37,165 bases of DNA from CAZDIO01 sp964505555 (GTDB lineage: Bacteria > Bdellovibrionota_C > UBA2361 > SZUA-149 > CAZDIO01), in NCBI GenBank assembly GCA_964505555.1, contig CAZDIO010000046.1:1-37165 (forward strand). The letters are read 5' to 3'. A program made the translations under genes and the position numbers. This document shows positions 8,249-15,532 of this stretch, in pieces; positions within the stretch are counted from its first letter, which is position 1; each line of letters starts with the position of its first letter. The notes under the pieces are model-generated. The model had not been told where the DNA came from, did no database searches, and worked only from the letters and a program-made list of their open reading frames with translations.

Positions 8249-8664
8249 TGCGTTCGATCCTCCATACCTCCAGGGTCTTCGCGCAAACGAAGCACTCTCA
8301 GTAATGGCAAGACATGTACCAACTTTTCGAAAATAGACTTGTGCGTAAAAACAAGTAGTTACGTCGGGTGGAAAACTTGAAGATGTGGCGATGTGCCCGG
8401 TGTAGACGTGGCACATCGCGACCGATGGCACACGGTAAGTGCGCGGAATTTTCAGTTCAGAATGAAAAAGTAGATGTGCTCAACATCGTCCCAGGAACGT
8501 ACCGAGACATGCAAAAACTCGATATCAGATTTTTCTACTATGTTGTCTCAAGAAACCCCAAGATGTGTCAGGGTATCGCAGTTTTGCTGGAACCTATTTG
8601 GAACCTAAATTTTTTATTACTTACTGAAGTACTAGATTCCGTATCTGCTAAGTTCCTGTAATTA
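8249..8664. other. Element boundary region between HTH/trb operon and tRNA-Leu
   Basis: This 416-bp stretch holds no gene I can support. It is dense in short inverted repeats: TTTTCGAAAA at 8324-8333, ACTTGT/ACAAGT at 8337-8356, and a perfect 10-bp pair GCGATGTGCC/GGCACATCGC at 8388-8397 and 8410-8419. Nearer the tRNA there is a tandem pair of GGAACCTA boxes at 8589-8596 and 8600-8607, 11 bp apart. A plus-strand frame of about 97 codons (GTG at 8368 to 8661, with a CARC motif near its start) is open but has no family resemblance. The region probably contains the trb promoter, operators and one attachment-site arm (inference). Confidence 0.5.
8388..8419. promoter_or_regulatory. 10-bp perfect inverted repeat (operator or processing-site candidate)
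   Basis: GCGATGTGCC and its exact reverse complement are separated by 12 bp. No T-run follows on either strand, so a simple intrinsic terminator is unlikely. It lies about 140 bp upstream of the HTH gene that leads the trb operon, a plausible place for an operator or an oriT-type hairpin. No function is proven. Confidence 0.4.
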
Positions 8665-8751
8665 TGGTGCCCTGGGGGAGAATCGAACTCCCACGTCGTT
8701 GCCAACACATGGTTCTGAGCCATGCCTGTCTACCAATTCCAGCACCAGGGC
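8665..8751 (-). tRNA. tRNA-Leu (anticodon CAG)
   Basis: Read on the minus strand, the 87-nt sequence starts GCCCTGGTGCTGGAATTGGT and ends in GGGCACCA. The acceptor stem GCCCTGG pairs with CCAGGGC. The anticodon stem CATGG/CCATG encloses the loop CTCAGAA, giving anticodon CAG (Leu). A long variable arm (TGTTGGCAACGACG) marks a class II tRNA, and the T-loop GTTCGATTC is canonical. CCA is encoded. The 3' end points at the trb operon, so this gene is the likely integration site of the conjugative element. A TATATT -10-like box lies about 40 bp upstream. Confidence 0.97.
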
Positions 8752-8904
8752 AGATCTGCCTTTAATAAAGCTTGGGATGCAATATATGCCATCTTTAGGC
8801 AGTTTTAGGCAAAAGCTTTGCTCCTCTTCAGCCATAGATTCTTAAGTAAATTCCAATGATGTCGATGTGTTAATTGAGGATCGTCTATAAGGATTATAAC
8901 GCAA

Positions 8905-9819
8905 GTGCTCTCACGTAGTATCAATACCCTCGGTTCAATTTCAGGTCGCGCCATTGAGCGGACGACGAATGCTCCTCTTTTTAAAAATCAACCTCCGAAA
9001 AAAAACTCTTCCGATGCCGTTGTTACCTCCCTCTCCCCACCTTCACGTGACTCCTCCCGTGGAGAGGAGCGGGCGCTTCGTAATTTGAGCGATGCAAGCT
9101 CCTTTGTAAGCATTGCATCAAACGCAACGGTGCAAGTAGAAAAACTCGTTGAGCGAGCACAAACCATCGCCCAGAAGCTCACCACCGCACTCTCTCCAGA
9201 TCAACAAGATGCCCTTGCCGAAGAAGGAGCTGCTGTCCTTGGGGAGATCGATACGATCGTCTCTGGTGCAACGTTTCAAAACTCCTCTGTCGTTAATAAT
9301 GGGGAGACAAGTTTCTCTGTAAATCTTGATGCAAGCGATCAAAGCAGTGGGAGCACCTACCATATCCAAGTGCAAAATGTGGGAATCTCTCGAGCTAATC
9401 TGGGGATTGATTCTCTGACCTCAACAGACTTTAAATCAAACACCTCCCAAACAATTACCACTCTAGAAAACGCTCAAACACAAATTAACGGTGCAAAAGT
9501 CCACTTAGCTGACTCTGAGAAACAGATTGCAAATGTTGGTTCACAGTTTGGAATGGTCGTGGAGGAGCAAACTTCAGCTTCTCGCGCGGCCATTAACCCA
9601 GAGGCCACCGCAGAAAAGATCGCCACGCTCCTTGAAGAAAAACTTGCTCCGGTAGCACATCAACTTGACTCTACACGGGTAACTACACTGCTTACGACAT
9701 TCCTTGAGGAAGAGGAGAAAAAGGAATCAGAACCATCATCTCACCTGTCCCCACCTAACTCACTAAAAGAGAAAGACTCGGAGCAAACGATCACAGAATT
9801 AAGTCAACAGGATGAATAA
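8905..9819 (+). CDS. Flagellin-like protein lacking D0 helices
   Basis: A 304-aa protein from a GTG at 8905 with TAAGGA about 12 nt upstream. Residues ~57-125 resemble a flagellin D1 core: LRNLSDASSFVSIASNA, then a helical stretch, then GEIDTIVSGATFQNSS, matching the flagellin LxxEIDRIAxxTxFNG signature. Residues ~180-225 resemble the C-terminal D1 helix (TITTLENAQTQINGAK ... QIANVGSQFG). The N-terminal ~50 residues are low-complexity and the last ~75 are acidic and Ser-rich, so the hydrophobic D0 helices needed for filament polymerisation are absent. It may be a divergent flagellar-related protein or a domesticated remnant. No other flagellar gene is nearby. Confidence 0.7.
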   Translation: MLSRSINTLGSISGRAIERTTNAPLFKNQPPKKNSSDAVVTSLSPPSRDSSRGEERALRNLSDASSFVSIASNATVQVEKLVERAQTIAQKLTTALSPDQQDALAEEGAAVLGEIDTIVSGATFQNSSVVNNGETSFSVNLDASDQSSGSTYHIQVQNVGISRANLGIDSLTSTDFKSNTSQTITTLENAQTQINGAKVHLADSEKQIANVGSQFGMVVEEQTSASRAAINPEATAEKIATLLEEKLAPVAHQLDSTRVTTLLTTFLEEEEKKESEPSSHLSPPNSLKEKDSEQTITELSQQDE

Positions 9820-9882
9820 ATTTTCCTTCGCACCTCTCTAGAGAAGCATTAAGGAGGAGCTCGGAGAGATATTTTCCTTTCT

Positions 9883-9949
9883 GTCCTCAGGGCAGACAAC
9901 GTCCCTGAGGACACAACCAGCCGGACAAAACTGGCTACTCTACTTTTTT
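9883..9949 (+). terminator. Two tandem hairpins downstream of the flagellin-like gene
   Basis: A perfect 10-bp stem GTCCTCAGGG/CCCTGAGGAC (9883-9892 and 9903-9912, 10-nt loop) is followed by a 6-bp stem AGCCGG/CTGGCT (9919-9924 and 9931-9936, one G-T pair). A T6 run at 9944-9949 lies 8 nt further on. The first hairpin lacks its own T-run. Together they could end transcription of the plus-strand gene, although the second stem touches the stop region of the opposing 92-aa gene. The call is tentative. Confidence 0.4.
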
Positions 9950-10213
9950 AGGCGATCGTCTCAACTTAATGATCTCAATTGCCTCTGAAAGACCGAGTAA
10001 CCCCCCACTGCTAACAGCCAGGTTATTGGCATCAAGCAGCTCTTGAATGGTCACCCTCAAACTCCTTGCAAACTCCTTCATTGTCTCCCGCAATGGAGGT
10101 GGAACAGCGTGCAAAGGATTTTTTCTATTGGGACAATGACCATTCTCATGACGCACCGACCTCCCTGCTTCCCCCCTCACCGGATTTTTATCGGCGAGTC
10201 GCAGAGGGTTCAT
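9935..10213 (-). CDS. Hypothetical 92-aa protein
   Basis: I do not recognise a family. The ATG at 10213 is chosen because a strong AAAGGAGG lies 7 nt upstream; the frame is open further to 10360 but that part looks non-coding. The protein is basic in the N-terminal half, with a PPPLRETMKEFARSLRVTIQ segment predicted as an amphipathic helix, then SSGGLLGLSEAIEIIKL. The helix-turn pattern FARSLRVTIQELLDANNL vaguely recalls small DNA-binding or LysM-like helices, but not enough to assign. It stands alone between convergent and divergent neighbours. Confidence 0.55.
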   Translation of the reverse strand: MNPLRLADKNPVRGEAGRSVRHENGHCPNRKNPLHAVPPPLRETMKEFARSLRVTIQELLDANNLAVSSGGLLGLSEAIEIIKLRRSPKKVE

Positions 10214-10505
10214 GTTTCTGCCTCCTTTCTTAGTGGCTGTGATTTCGAAACCGCTTCGCTCCATACGAAGCCTGGTCTTTATATCGAATTGAAAATTACA
10301 TCTTTCGCTATAGAGAAGAGACCTCGCATAAGCAAAAAAAACCTCCCTCTCTCCGAACACCCAGATATCCCTGCTTACTCTGATTTATCTGATCCGTCAG
10401 CTACAAAAGAGCATGAACTTCTTATACAACAAAACTATTTAAAGAATTATACTAGAATAAGGGGCGTTCATTCAATACGAACATACAAGATTTTGTCTCT
10501 AAGAC
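10214..10505. other. Intergenic region between the 92-aa gene and pirin
   Basis: This 292-bp AT-rich gap holds no supported gene. It should contain the promoter of the minus-strand 92-aa gene. A TATACTAGAATAAGG box near 10448 resembles a -10 element on the plus strand, but no plus-strand gene follows. I see no RNA gene or strong hairpin. Confidence 0.4.
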
Positions 10506-11375
10506 TTAAAAGGTTCCAAACATCCCCCGTCGATAATCTCCAAAAGCTTGTTTTATCTCCGCTTCGGTATTCATCACAAAGGGGCCATGACCGACGATCG
10601 GCTCACGAAGTGGCTCTCCAGACATCACCAAAAATTTACTTTCTGTTTCGGCGCTTACCCTGACAGCACCGCTCTGTAATCCAATTACTACCAACTCCCC
10701 CACTCTTCCTTTCTGATCACCAACCTCCACTTCGCCTCTCAACACAAACAGAGCTTTGGTATAGTTCTTCACTAACGGTAACTCGAGCGACTTCTGAGCA
10801 GCCATCGTCACCTCCCAGAGCTGAATCGGAGTAAACGTTTTTGCAGGTCCTTTATGACCTCTAAATTCTCCGGCGATCACTCTCAGCTCAGCCTCCTCCT
10901 TGAATACTACTCGTGGAATCTCTCTTGCACGTAAAGTCTGATAGCCTGGTTTTTCGCTTTTGAATTTTCCTGGTAAATTCACCCATAACTGAATCATTTC
11001 AAACGTGCCCCCTTCACGGGTAAATTTTGCAGAATGAAACTCTTCATGAATAAGACCACTTGCTGCAGTCATCCACTGCACATCCCCGGGACCGATAATT
11101 CCTCCCCCTCCACTAGAGTCTCGATGTTCAATCTCACCCTGGTAAGCGATCGTTACCGTTTCAAAGCCACGGTGTGGGTGCGCCTCCACTCCTCGCTTCT
11201 CATCTCCCGGAGGAAAAAGATACGGCGCAGCGTAATCAAGTAAGAGAAATGGACTTAATTCTCGACCTAAATCGTTGTATCCAAACACGGAGCGAACAGG
11301 AAAACCGTTCCCCACCCAATGAAATTCACCACTTTGATAAACACGAATAAGAGCCGTCGATTCTTTATCTTCCAT
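10506..11375 (-). CDS. Pirin family protein
   Basis: A 289-aa bicupin. The pirin metal site is intact: AHPHRGFETVT supplies two His, and ASGLIHEEFHS supplies the further His and Glu. The N-terminal cupin runs to about residue 130, and the pirin C-terminal cupin follows around LPLVKNYTKALFVLRGEVEV and FLVMSGEPLREPIVGHGPFV. Bacterial pirins include quercetin dioxygenases and enzyme-binding regulators; the substrate here is unknown. The ATG at 11375 has GGGAGAG about 6 nt upstream and is favoured over a frame extension to 11426. The gene is divergent from the antiporter gene and shares a short intergenic region with it. Confidence 0.93.
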   Translation of the reverse strand: MEDKESTALIRVYQSGEFHWVGNGFPVRSVFGYNDLGRELSPFLLLDYAAPYLFPPGDEKRGVEAHPHRGFETVTIAYQGEIEHRDSSGGGGIIGPGDVQWMTAASGLIHEEFHSAKFTREGGTFEMIQLWVNLPGKFKSEKPGYQTLRAREIPRVVFKEEAELRVIAGEFRGHKGPAKTFTPIQLWEVTMAAQKSLELPLVKNYTKALFVLRGEVEVGDQKGRVGELVVIGLQSGAVRVSAETESKFLVMSGEPLREPIVGHGPFVMNTEAEIKQAFGDYRRGMFGTF

Positions 11376-11411
11376 AGTTTCTCTCCCTATTGATTGTATA
11401 GTAAGCGCAAA

Positions 11412-11439
11412 TTGACTGAACGACAAAGGGTGCTATAAT
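11412..11439 (+). promoter_or_regulatory. Sigma-70-type promoter of the antiporter gene
   Basis: TTGACT (11412-11417) and TATAAT (11434-11439) are 16 bp apart, a close match to the consensus. Predicted transcription start is near 11446, giving a leader of about 57 nt before the ATG at 11503. No clear Shine-Dalgarno sequence precedes that ATG. Confidence 0.7.
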
Positions 11440-11445
11440 TGATAC

Positions 11446-11468
11446 TAATTTCTTCGTATGAGAAATTA
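11446..11468. promoter_or_regulatory. 8-bp inverted repeat at the predicted transcription start
   Basis: TAATTTCT and AGAAATTA are exact inverted copies separated by 7 bp. They begin at the expected start of transcription of the antiporter gene, where a bound repressor would block initiation. This is an operator candidate. The hairpin is too AT-rich to be a convincing RNA structure. Confidence 0.4.
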
Positions 11469-11502
11469 AGCAGAAATCCTCTCAGATCTAAATCAATAAA
11501 AT

Positions 11503-13218
11503 ATGCATGTAGCAGACCCTCTCTTTGCAACTGTAGTTCTTTTAGCCGCTGGTGTTATTGGGCTTGCGCTCTCTCGCTTTGCACATATTAGCCCAATTGT
11601 CGGCTTTTTTGTTTTGGGAGCATTGATTGGACCGCAACTTCTTGGTTTTATTGACAACCACTCCACAACTATTCATTTTCTTGGTGAACTCGGTGTTTCA
11701 TTTTTGTTGTTTGATATCGGACTTCACCTTTCATTAAAAGAGTTGCGTCGTGGCTGGAGGGGGTTTTTCTTTACAGGCATCTTACAGTTTATCATCGTCA
11801 GCGCACTACTGACGGTAGTGGCGAGAGGTTTTGGGCTTCCTCTGACCTCTTCGATAATCATTGCAGCTATCTTCTCTCTCTCCTCAACAGCACTTGTTTT
11901 AAAAATCCTCTCGGATGAACAAGAAGAGAACTCCCCGGTGGGAAAACGTGCCACGGAGATTTTAGTGTTTCAAGATATTGTTGCGATTTTGTTGCTTGTG
12001 ATCCTTTCAGGCGATCTTTCACAGGGAGTTTCTTTTATCACGATCGCTCAACCACTTTTTAAAATGATCGTCGCCGCTACAGCGGTTACTATCCTCAGCC
12101 GCTTAGCGCTCAAACCTTTATTTAGGATCCTTATTGCAATTAAAAGTGATGAGGTAATTACTGCATTTGCACTATTATTAGTCTTTCTTGCTTCTTGGGG
12201 AAGCCATTCCCTGGGACTCTCCTTGGCGCTTGGAGCGTTTCTTGGTGGACTTGCACTTTCTGAAAGTAGCTATTCTTACTTAGTGCGCAGTGAGATCTCT
12301 CCTTTTCGTTCCTTACTCCTTTCACTTTTTTTCCTCTCCGTTGGAATTAACCTCGATCTCTCGAGCATTGCCGCCAATATCTCTCTCCTTTTGGCGTTAC
12401 TCGGTGCGTACTCTATCGCCAAAATCGGTGGTAATTTCGTGGCATTTAGATTCTCTGGCATTGAACGTGGGGTGGGCACCCTTCTTTCTTTTCTATTAGC
12501 TCAAGGGAGTGAGTTTGCCTTTGTTCTTCTCGGCCTTGCGTATGCTTCAGGTCTTATTGATAGCACTGCGTTAACTCTCAGCGTCTCTCTTGTGGGACTC
12601 AGCCTTGCCGTAACCCCTGCTTTGAGCGCCATTGGATGCTTTTTCTCACGTTCCGTTTGTAAGGTGCATAGTGAGAGAGATTTTTCAGCAAATGATGTTC
12701 GTGAAGTAATCATTGTAAGAATTGATGATTTTGGGCGCTTACTTGCGGGCCTTCTTGAAGCTGAAAGGATCCCCTATCGGGCCCATGATCATGATTTGGA
12801 AAGATTGGCATATGCAAAAAGTCGCGGCTTTAATGTTTACTACTCTGATCTCAACCGACCACGAACCTTAGGCCGAGTAAGTCTCGGAAAGGCTTTAGCT
12901 GTGGTTTCTCTGGTTGAAGATGATCAGATTCTTCACCCACTCTTTGAAGGACTTCGAAAAATTGATGGATCGCTCCCTATTTTAGCAGCCACAGAGAGTC
13001 CAGCTCGATTGGAGAATTTAACCGCTCTGGGAGTAGAGCAAGCTTTTATAAAAAATGAGGGTAGTATTATCGCTTTGTTTGAAGCTCTCATGCGCGCTCT
13101 TGGCTTTAGCGCAACAAGAATAGAAGAATCCCTCAGCCGCGCCCTACAGTTACTCCAACCCGAAGATCTCTTTCCAAAGGTTCCCGGCATGAACTCTTCT
13201 CAGCCTTTAGCGGCATAA
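11503..13218 (+). CDS. CPA2-family monovalent cation:proton antiporter (KefB-like)
   Basis: A 571-aa protein. Residues ~1-385 form the Na+/H+ exchanger membrane domain with about 12 hydrophobic segments. CPA2 features include ISPIVGFFVLGALIGP early on, FLLFDIGLHLSLKEL in the fourth segment and VFQDIVAILLLVILSG with the conserved Gln-Asp pair. Residues ~400-545 align with a TrkA-N/RCK domain as in KefB/KefC, but the nucleotide-binding glycines are lost (IVRIDDFGRLLAG in place of VGFGRFGQ), so NAD or glutathione gating is doubtful. It exports K+ or Na+ in exchange for protons at the inner membrane. A strong promoter precedes it. Confidence 0.9.
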   Translation: MHVADPLFATVVLLAAGVIGLALSRFAHISPIVGFFVLGALIGPQLLGFIDNHSTTIHFLGELGVSFLLFDIGLHLSLKELRRGWRGFFFTGILQFIIVSALLTVVARGFGLPLTSSIIIAAIFSLSSTALVLKILSDEQEENSPVGKRATEILVFQDIVAILLLVILSGDLSQGVSFITIAQPLFKMIVAATAVTILSRLALKPLFRILIAIKSDEVITAFALLLVFLASWGSHSLGLSLALGAFLGGLALSESSYSYLVRSEISPFRSLLLSLFFLSVGINLDLSSIAANISLLLALLGAYSIAKIGGNFVAFRFSGIERGVGTLLSFLLAQGSEFAFVLLGLAYASGLIDSTALTLSVSLVGLSLAVTPALSAIGCFFSRSVCKVHSERDFSANDVREVIIVRIDDFGRLLAGLLEAERIPYRAHDHDLERLAYAKSRGFNVYYSDLNRPRTLGRVSLGKALAVVSLVEDDQILHPLFEGLRKIDGSLPILAATESPARLENLTALGVEQAFIKNEGSIIALFEALMRALGFSATRIEESLSRALQLLQPEDLFPKVPGMNSSQPLAA

Positions 13219-13259
13219 TCGATACTAAAATATCTTCAAAAAAAAGCTCTTACGAGGCG

Positions 13260-14669
13260 TTATCGATTTACTAATCTTTTGAGAACCTCTTTTGATCCCA
13301 TCTCTGGCGATAACTCTTCAAATGTTCCTGCTTTTACCTCTGCTTTGGAGTTCTTTTCCTCACCACACACAGCTTCATTTGAAGGAATAAAAAGATCCCG
13401 AAAGAGCACCTCGATTGCAGGGTTGAAAACTGCTGCTTCTTTTACATAGGTTACCGGTCGATGAAGCACCTTAGAAAGAAGTGCCGCTGAGTAATCTTCA
13501 AGCAAATTCTCGATCACTTGGCATTGCTCCTCTGAGAATCCAAGCATTCGAAAACGGCGTAGTGATTTTTTTATTTCGCTTTCTTGAAACGATGAAAATT
13601 GTGCCCTCAGTGCTTTAATCGTCGGCACAAGCGTTCTTGTTTTTAACCACTTTGAAAACTTCTCAACCTCATCAGAAACAATAATCTCTGCCCGTTTCAT
13701 CTCCAACATACGTGAGCCGAGATTTCTCTCTACAATCTCCTTAAGATCGTCAATATTATAGAGAAACACATCTTCAACATTCCCAACCTCTGGCGAGAAA
13801 TTTCTCGGAACACCAAGATCAATAAAAAACTGTGCTCTTCCAGGTCGAGATCTCACCGAGAGGTGCGCATCGGCAGCACTAACCAGGTGCGCTTGAGTTG
13901 GATCTAACGTGCTTGTTCCAATTATTATATCAGCTTGATTTAAGAAGCTTCGAAAATTTGCAATCTGGAGAGGCACTCCTTGCACCTTTTCTGCAAGACC
14001 GTAAGCTCGTTCTAGAGTTTTATTGACAATAAAAAAACTCTTTACCCCCGCCGCAGAGAAATGCTTAAGAGCCAACTCTCCCATCTGCCCTGCACCAATA
14101 AGCATTACCTTCGCCTGACCAAGGTCCCCAAAGATCTGTTCAGCAAGCTCTTTTGCCGCATAGCAAACAGAAACCGCTTGATGACCAATTCTTGTGTTTG
14201 TCCGAATTGCTTTTGCGACCCCAAAGGCACGGTGAAAAAGACGGTTAAGAAGGGAGCTCGTTGTTCCACTTTCTTTTGCTACATCATAGGCCGCTTTTAG
14301 CTGCCCGAGAATCTGTGGTTCGCCAATAATTAACGAATCAAGCCCAGAGGCGACCCGAAAAAGATGTTCCACCGCGTGCAGATTCTTTAAATGATACAGT
14401 TTTTTTGAAAATTGCTTTGATGAAAGTCCTGCCCACTTCGAAAATAGATCTTCGATACTCTGCAGTAAATACTCCCGGTCTCGCGGCAAAGAATAAACGA
14501 TCTCAAAACGATTACAGGTACTGACCAACACCGCTCCTCTCATTCCCGGAAGAGAGTTAAGCTCTTGAAGTGCTTCGTTCCATCTTTCTTTGGAAAATGA
14601 GAATTTCTCCCGAAGAGAAAGCTCTGTTTCGTGATGACTTAATCCGCTAATAAGAATCTCTGAATCCAT
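13260..14669 (-). CDS. hemA: Glutamyl-tRNA reductase
   Basis: A 469-aa enzyme reducing glutamyl-tRNA(Glu) to glutamate-1-semialdehyde, the first committed step of C5-pathway tetrapyrrole synthesis. The N-terminus (ISGLSHHETELSLREKFSF) and the catalytic Cys motif VSTCNRFEIVY at about residue 52 are canonical. GEPQILGQLKAAY, the NADPH-binding VMLIGAGQMGELA and the C-terminal dimerisation helix follow. The ATG at 14669 is chosen; in-frame GTG (14672) and TTG (14678, overlapping the upstream stop) are alternatives. It is the last gene of a dacB-mltD-ccsA-hemA operon. The C-terminal ~60 residues are longer and more charged than usual. Confidence 0.96.
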   Translation of the reverse strand: MDSEILISGLSHHETELSLREKFSFSKERWNEALQELNSLPGMRGAVLVSTCNRFEIVYSLPRDREYLLQSIEDLFSKWAGLSSKQFSKKLYHLKNLHAVEHLFRVASGLDSLIIGEPQILGQLKAAYDVAKESGTTSSLLNRLFHRAFGVAKAIRTNTRIGHQAVSVCYAAKELAEQIFGDLGQAKVMLIGAGQMGELALKHFSAAGVKSFFIVNKTLERAYGLAEKVQGVPLQIANFRSFLNQADIIIGTSTLDPTQAHLVSAADAHLSVRSRPGRAQFFIDLGVPRNFSPEVGNVEDVFLYNIDDLKEIVERNLGSRMLEMKRAEIIVSDEVEKFSKWLKTRTLVPTIKALRAQFSSFQESEIKKSLRRFRMLGFSEEQCQVIENLLEDYSAALLSKVLHRPVTYVKEAAVFNPAIEVLFRDLFIPSNEAVCGEEKNSKAEVKAGTFEELSPEMGSKEVLKRLVNR

Positions 14670-14674
14670 CACGC

Positions 14675-15523
14675 TCAATAGCTATGAAATGCCCCACCCA
14701 AGAGATAAACCCCAACAAAAGAAGCAACAAGTGTAGAGAACCCTGCCACCGCAAGCCACGCCGCACGACGACCCCGCCAACCTCGATGCATCCTAGCGAT
14801 TAAGAGGAGCGCATAAACACTCAAGGTAATCAGCGACCAGATTACCCTACTGTCATATTGAAATAAGTTAATCCGTTGGAAATAAGAAAATAACAATCCT
14901 GCACTGACCCCAAGAAGCATCAAGAAAAAGCCAGAGGTAAGGAGTTTCTCATTTAAGAGATCGAGATCTTGGAGCGCGGGGAATTTCCACTGGAGAAAAG
15001 ATAGTTTTCGCTCCTTTAAGAGAGACTCCTGAATAATCACAGCCACACTCACTGAAAATGCAAAGACAAATATCGCGTTTGCTAAAAGAGTAGCAAGAAC
15101 ATGGATCCAAAGCAGAATTCCATTCCCAGAAACTCCCCCCTGATGGCTCGGAAGATGAAAAAGAACACTGGAGATAAGCATCACAACAAGCCCTAAAGGC
15201 GAAACAAAACCTCCTAGCACACTTGCTTGAAATCGCTTCTCCAAAAAAAGAAAAAGCAACACCACGACAACACTGGTAATTGAAAGTGAAAACGGAAGGG
15301 TAAGAAGTTTTACCGAGGCATGATGCGCCCGAAAGTATCCAAAGCTTTCTATAAAAAGGAACACCACGTGCAGAGAAAGCCCCGCCTGCAAGAATAATCG
15401 CCCCCACCGAGTCAGAGACGCGCGTTCTGTACGCGCAAGAAGCCGGAGATAACAATAGGTTGCAAGCAGATAAAAAATCACTGCGGCACTTGGAAAAAGA
15501 TGAAGAAAGGCTTCCGCGATCAT
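14675..15523 (-). CDS. CcsA/HemX-like cytochrome c biogenesis membrane protein
   Basis: A 282-aa integral membrane protein with about eight hydrophobic helices. Its size and helix spacing match the YpjD/HemX branch of the CcsA family, which is commonly encoded directly upstream of hemA. LLWIHVLATLLANAIFVFA holds the histidine of the conserved core, and VIWSLITLSVYALLLIARMH near the end is typical. CcsA proteins carry heme for attachment to cytochromes c; HemX also modulates HemA level in Bacillus. The tryptophan-rich WWD motif of full CcsA is not obvious, so HemX-like is the safer name. It starts 9 nt after mltD and ends within a few bases of hemA. Confidence 0.85.
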   Translation of the reverse strand: MIAEAFLHLFPSAAVIFYLLATYCYLRLLARTERASLTRWGRLFLQAGLSLHVVFLFIESFGYFRAHHASVKLLTLPFSLSITSVVVVLLFLFLEKRFQASVLGGFVSPLGLVVMLISSVLFHLPSHQGGVSGNGILLWIHVLATLLANAIFVFAFSVSVAVIIQESLLKERKLSFLQWKFPALQDLDLLNEKLLTSGFFLMLLGVSAGLLFSYFQRINLFQYDSRVIWSLITLSVYALLLIARMHRGWRGRRAAWLAVAGFSTLVASFVGVYLLGGAFHSY

Positions 15524-15532
15524 GAATTGAAA

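Noticed and set aside
8368..8661. Plus-strand 97-codon frame beside the tRNA with a CARC motif
   Set aside because: GTG start with no good ribosome site, no family resemblance, and it spans the inverted-repeat region, so I treat it as non-coding.
8752..8820. Promoter for tRNA-Leu
   Set aside because: A TATATT -10-like box is present but the best TTGCCT -35 candidate is 20 bp away, too far for a confident call.
10043..10663. Plus-strand 206-codon frame
   Set aside because: Antisense to both the 92-aa gene (which has a strong ribosome site) and the pirin gene; a shadow frame.
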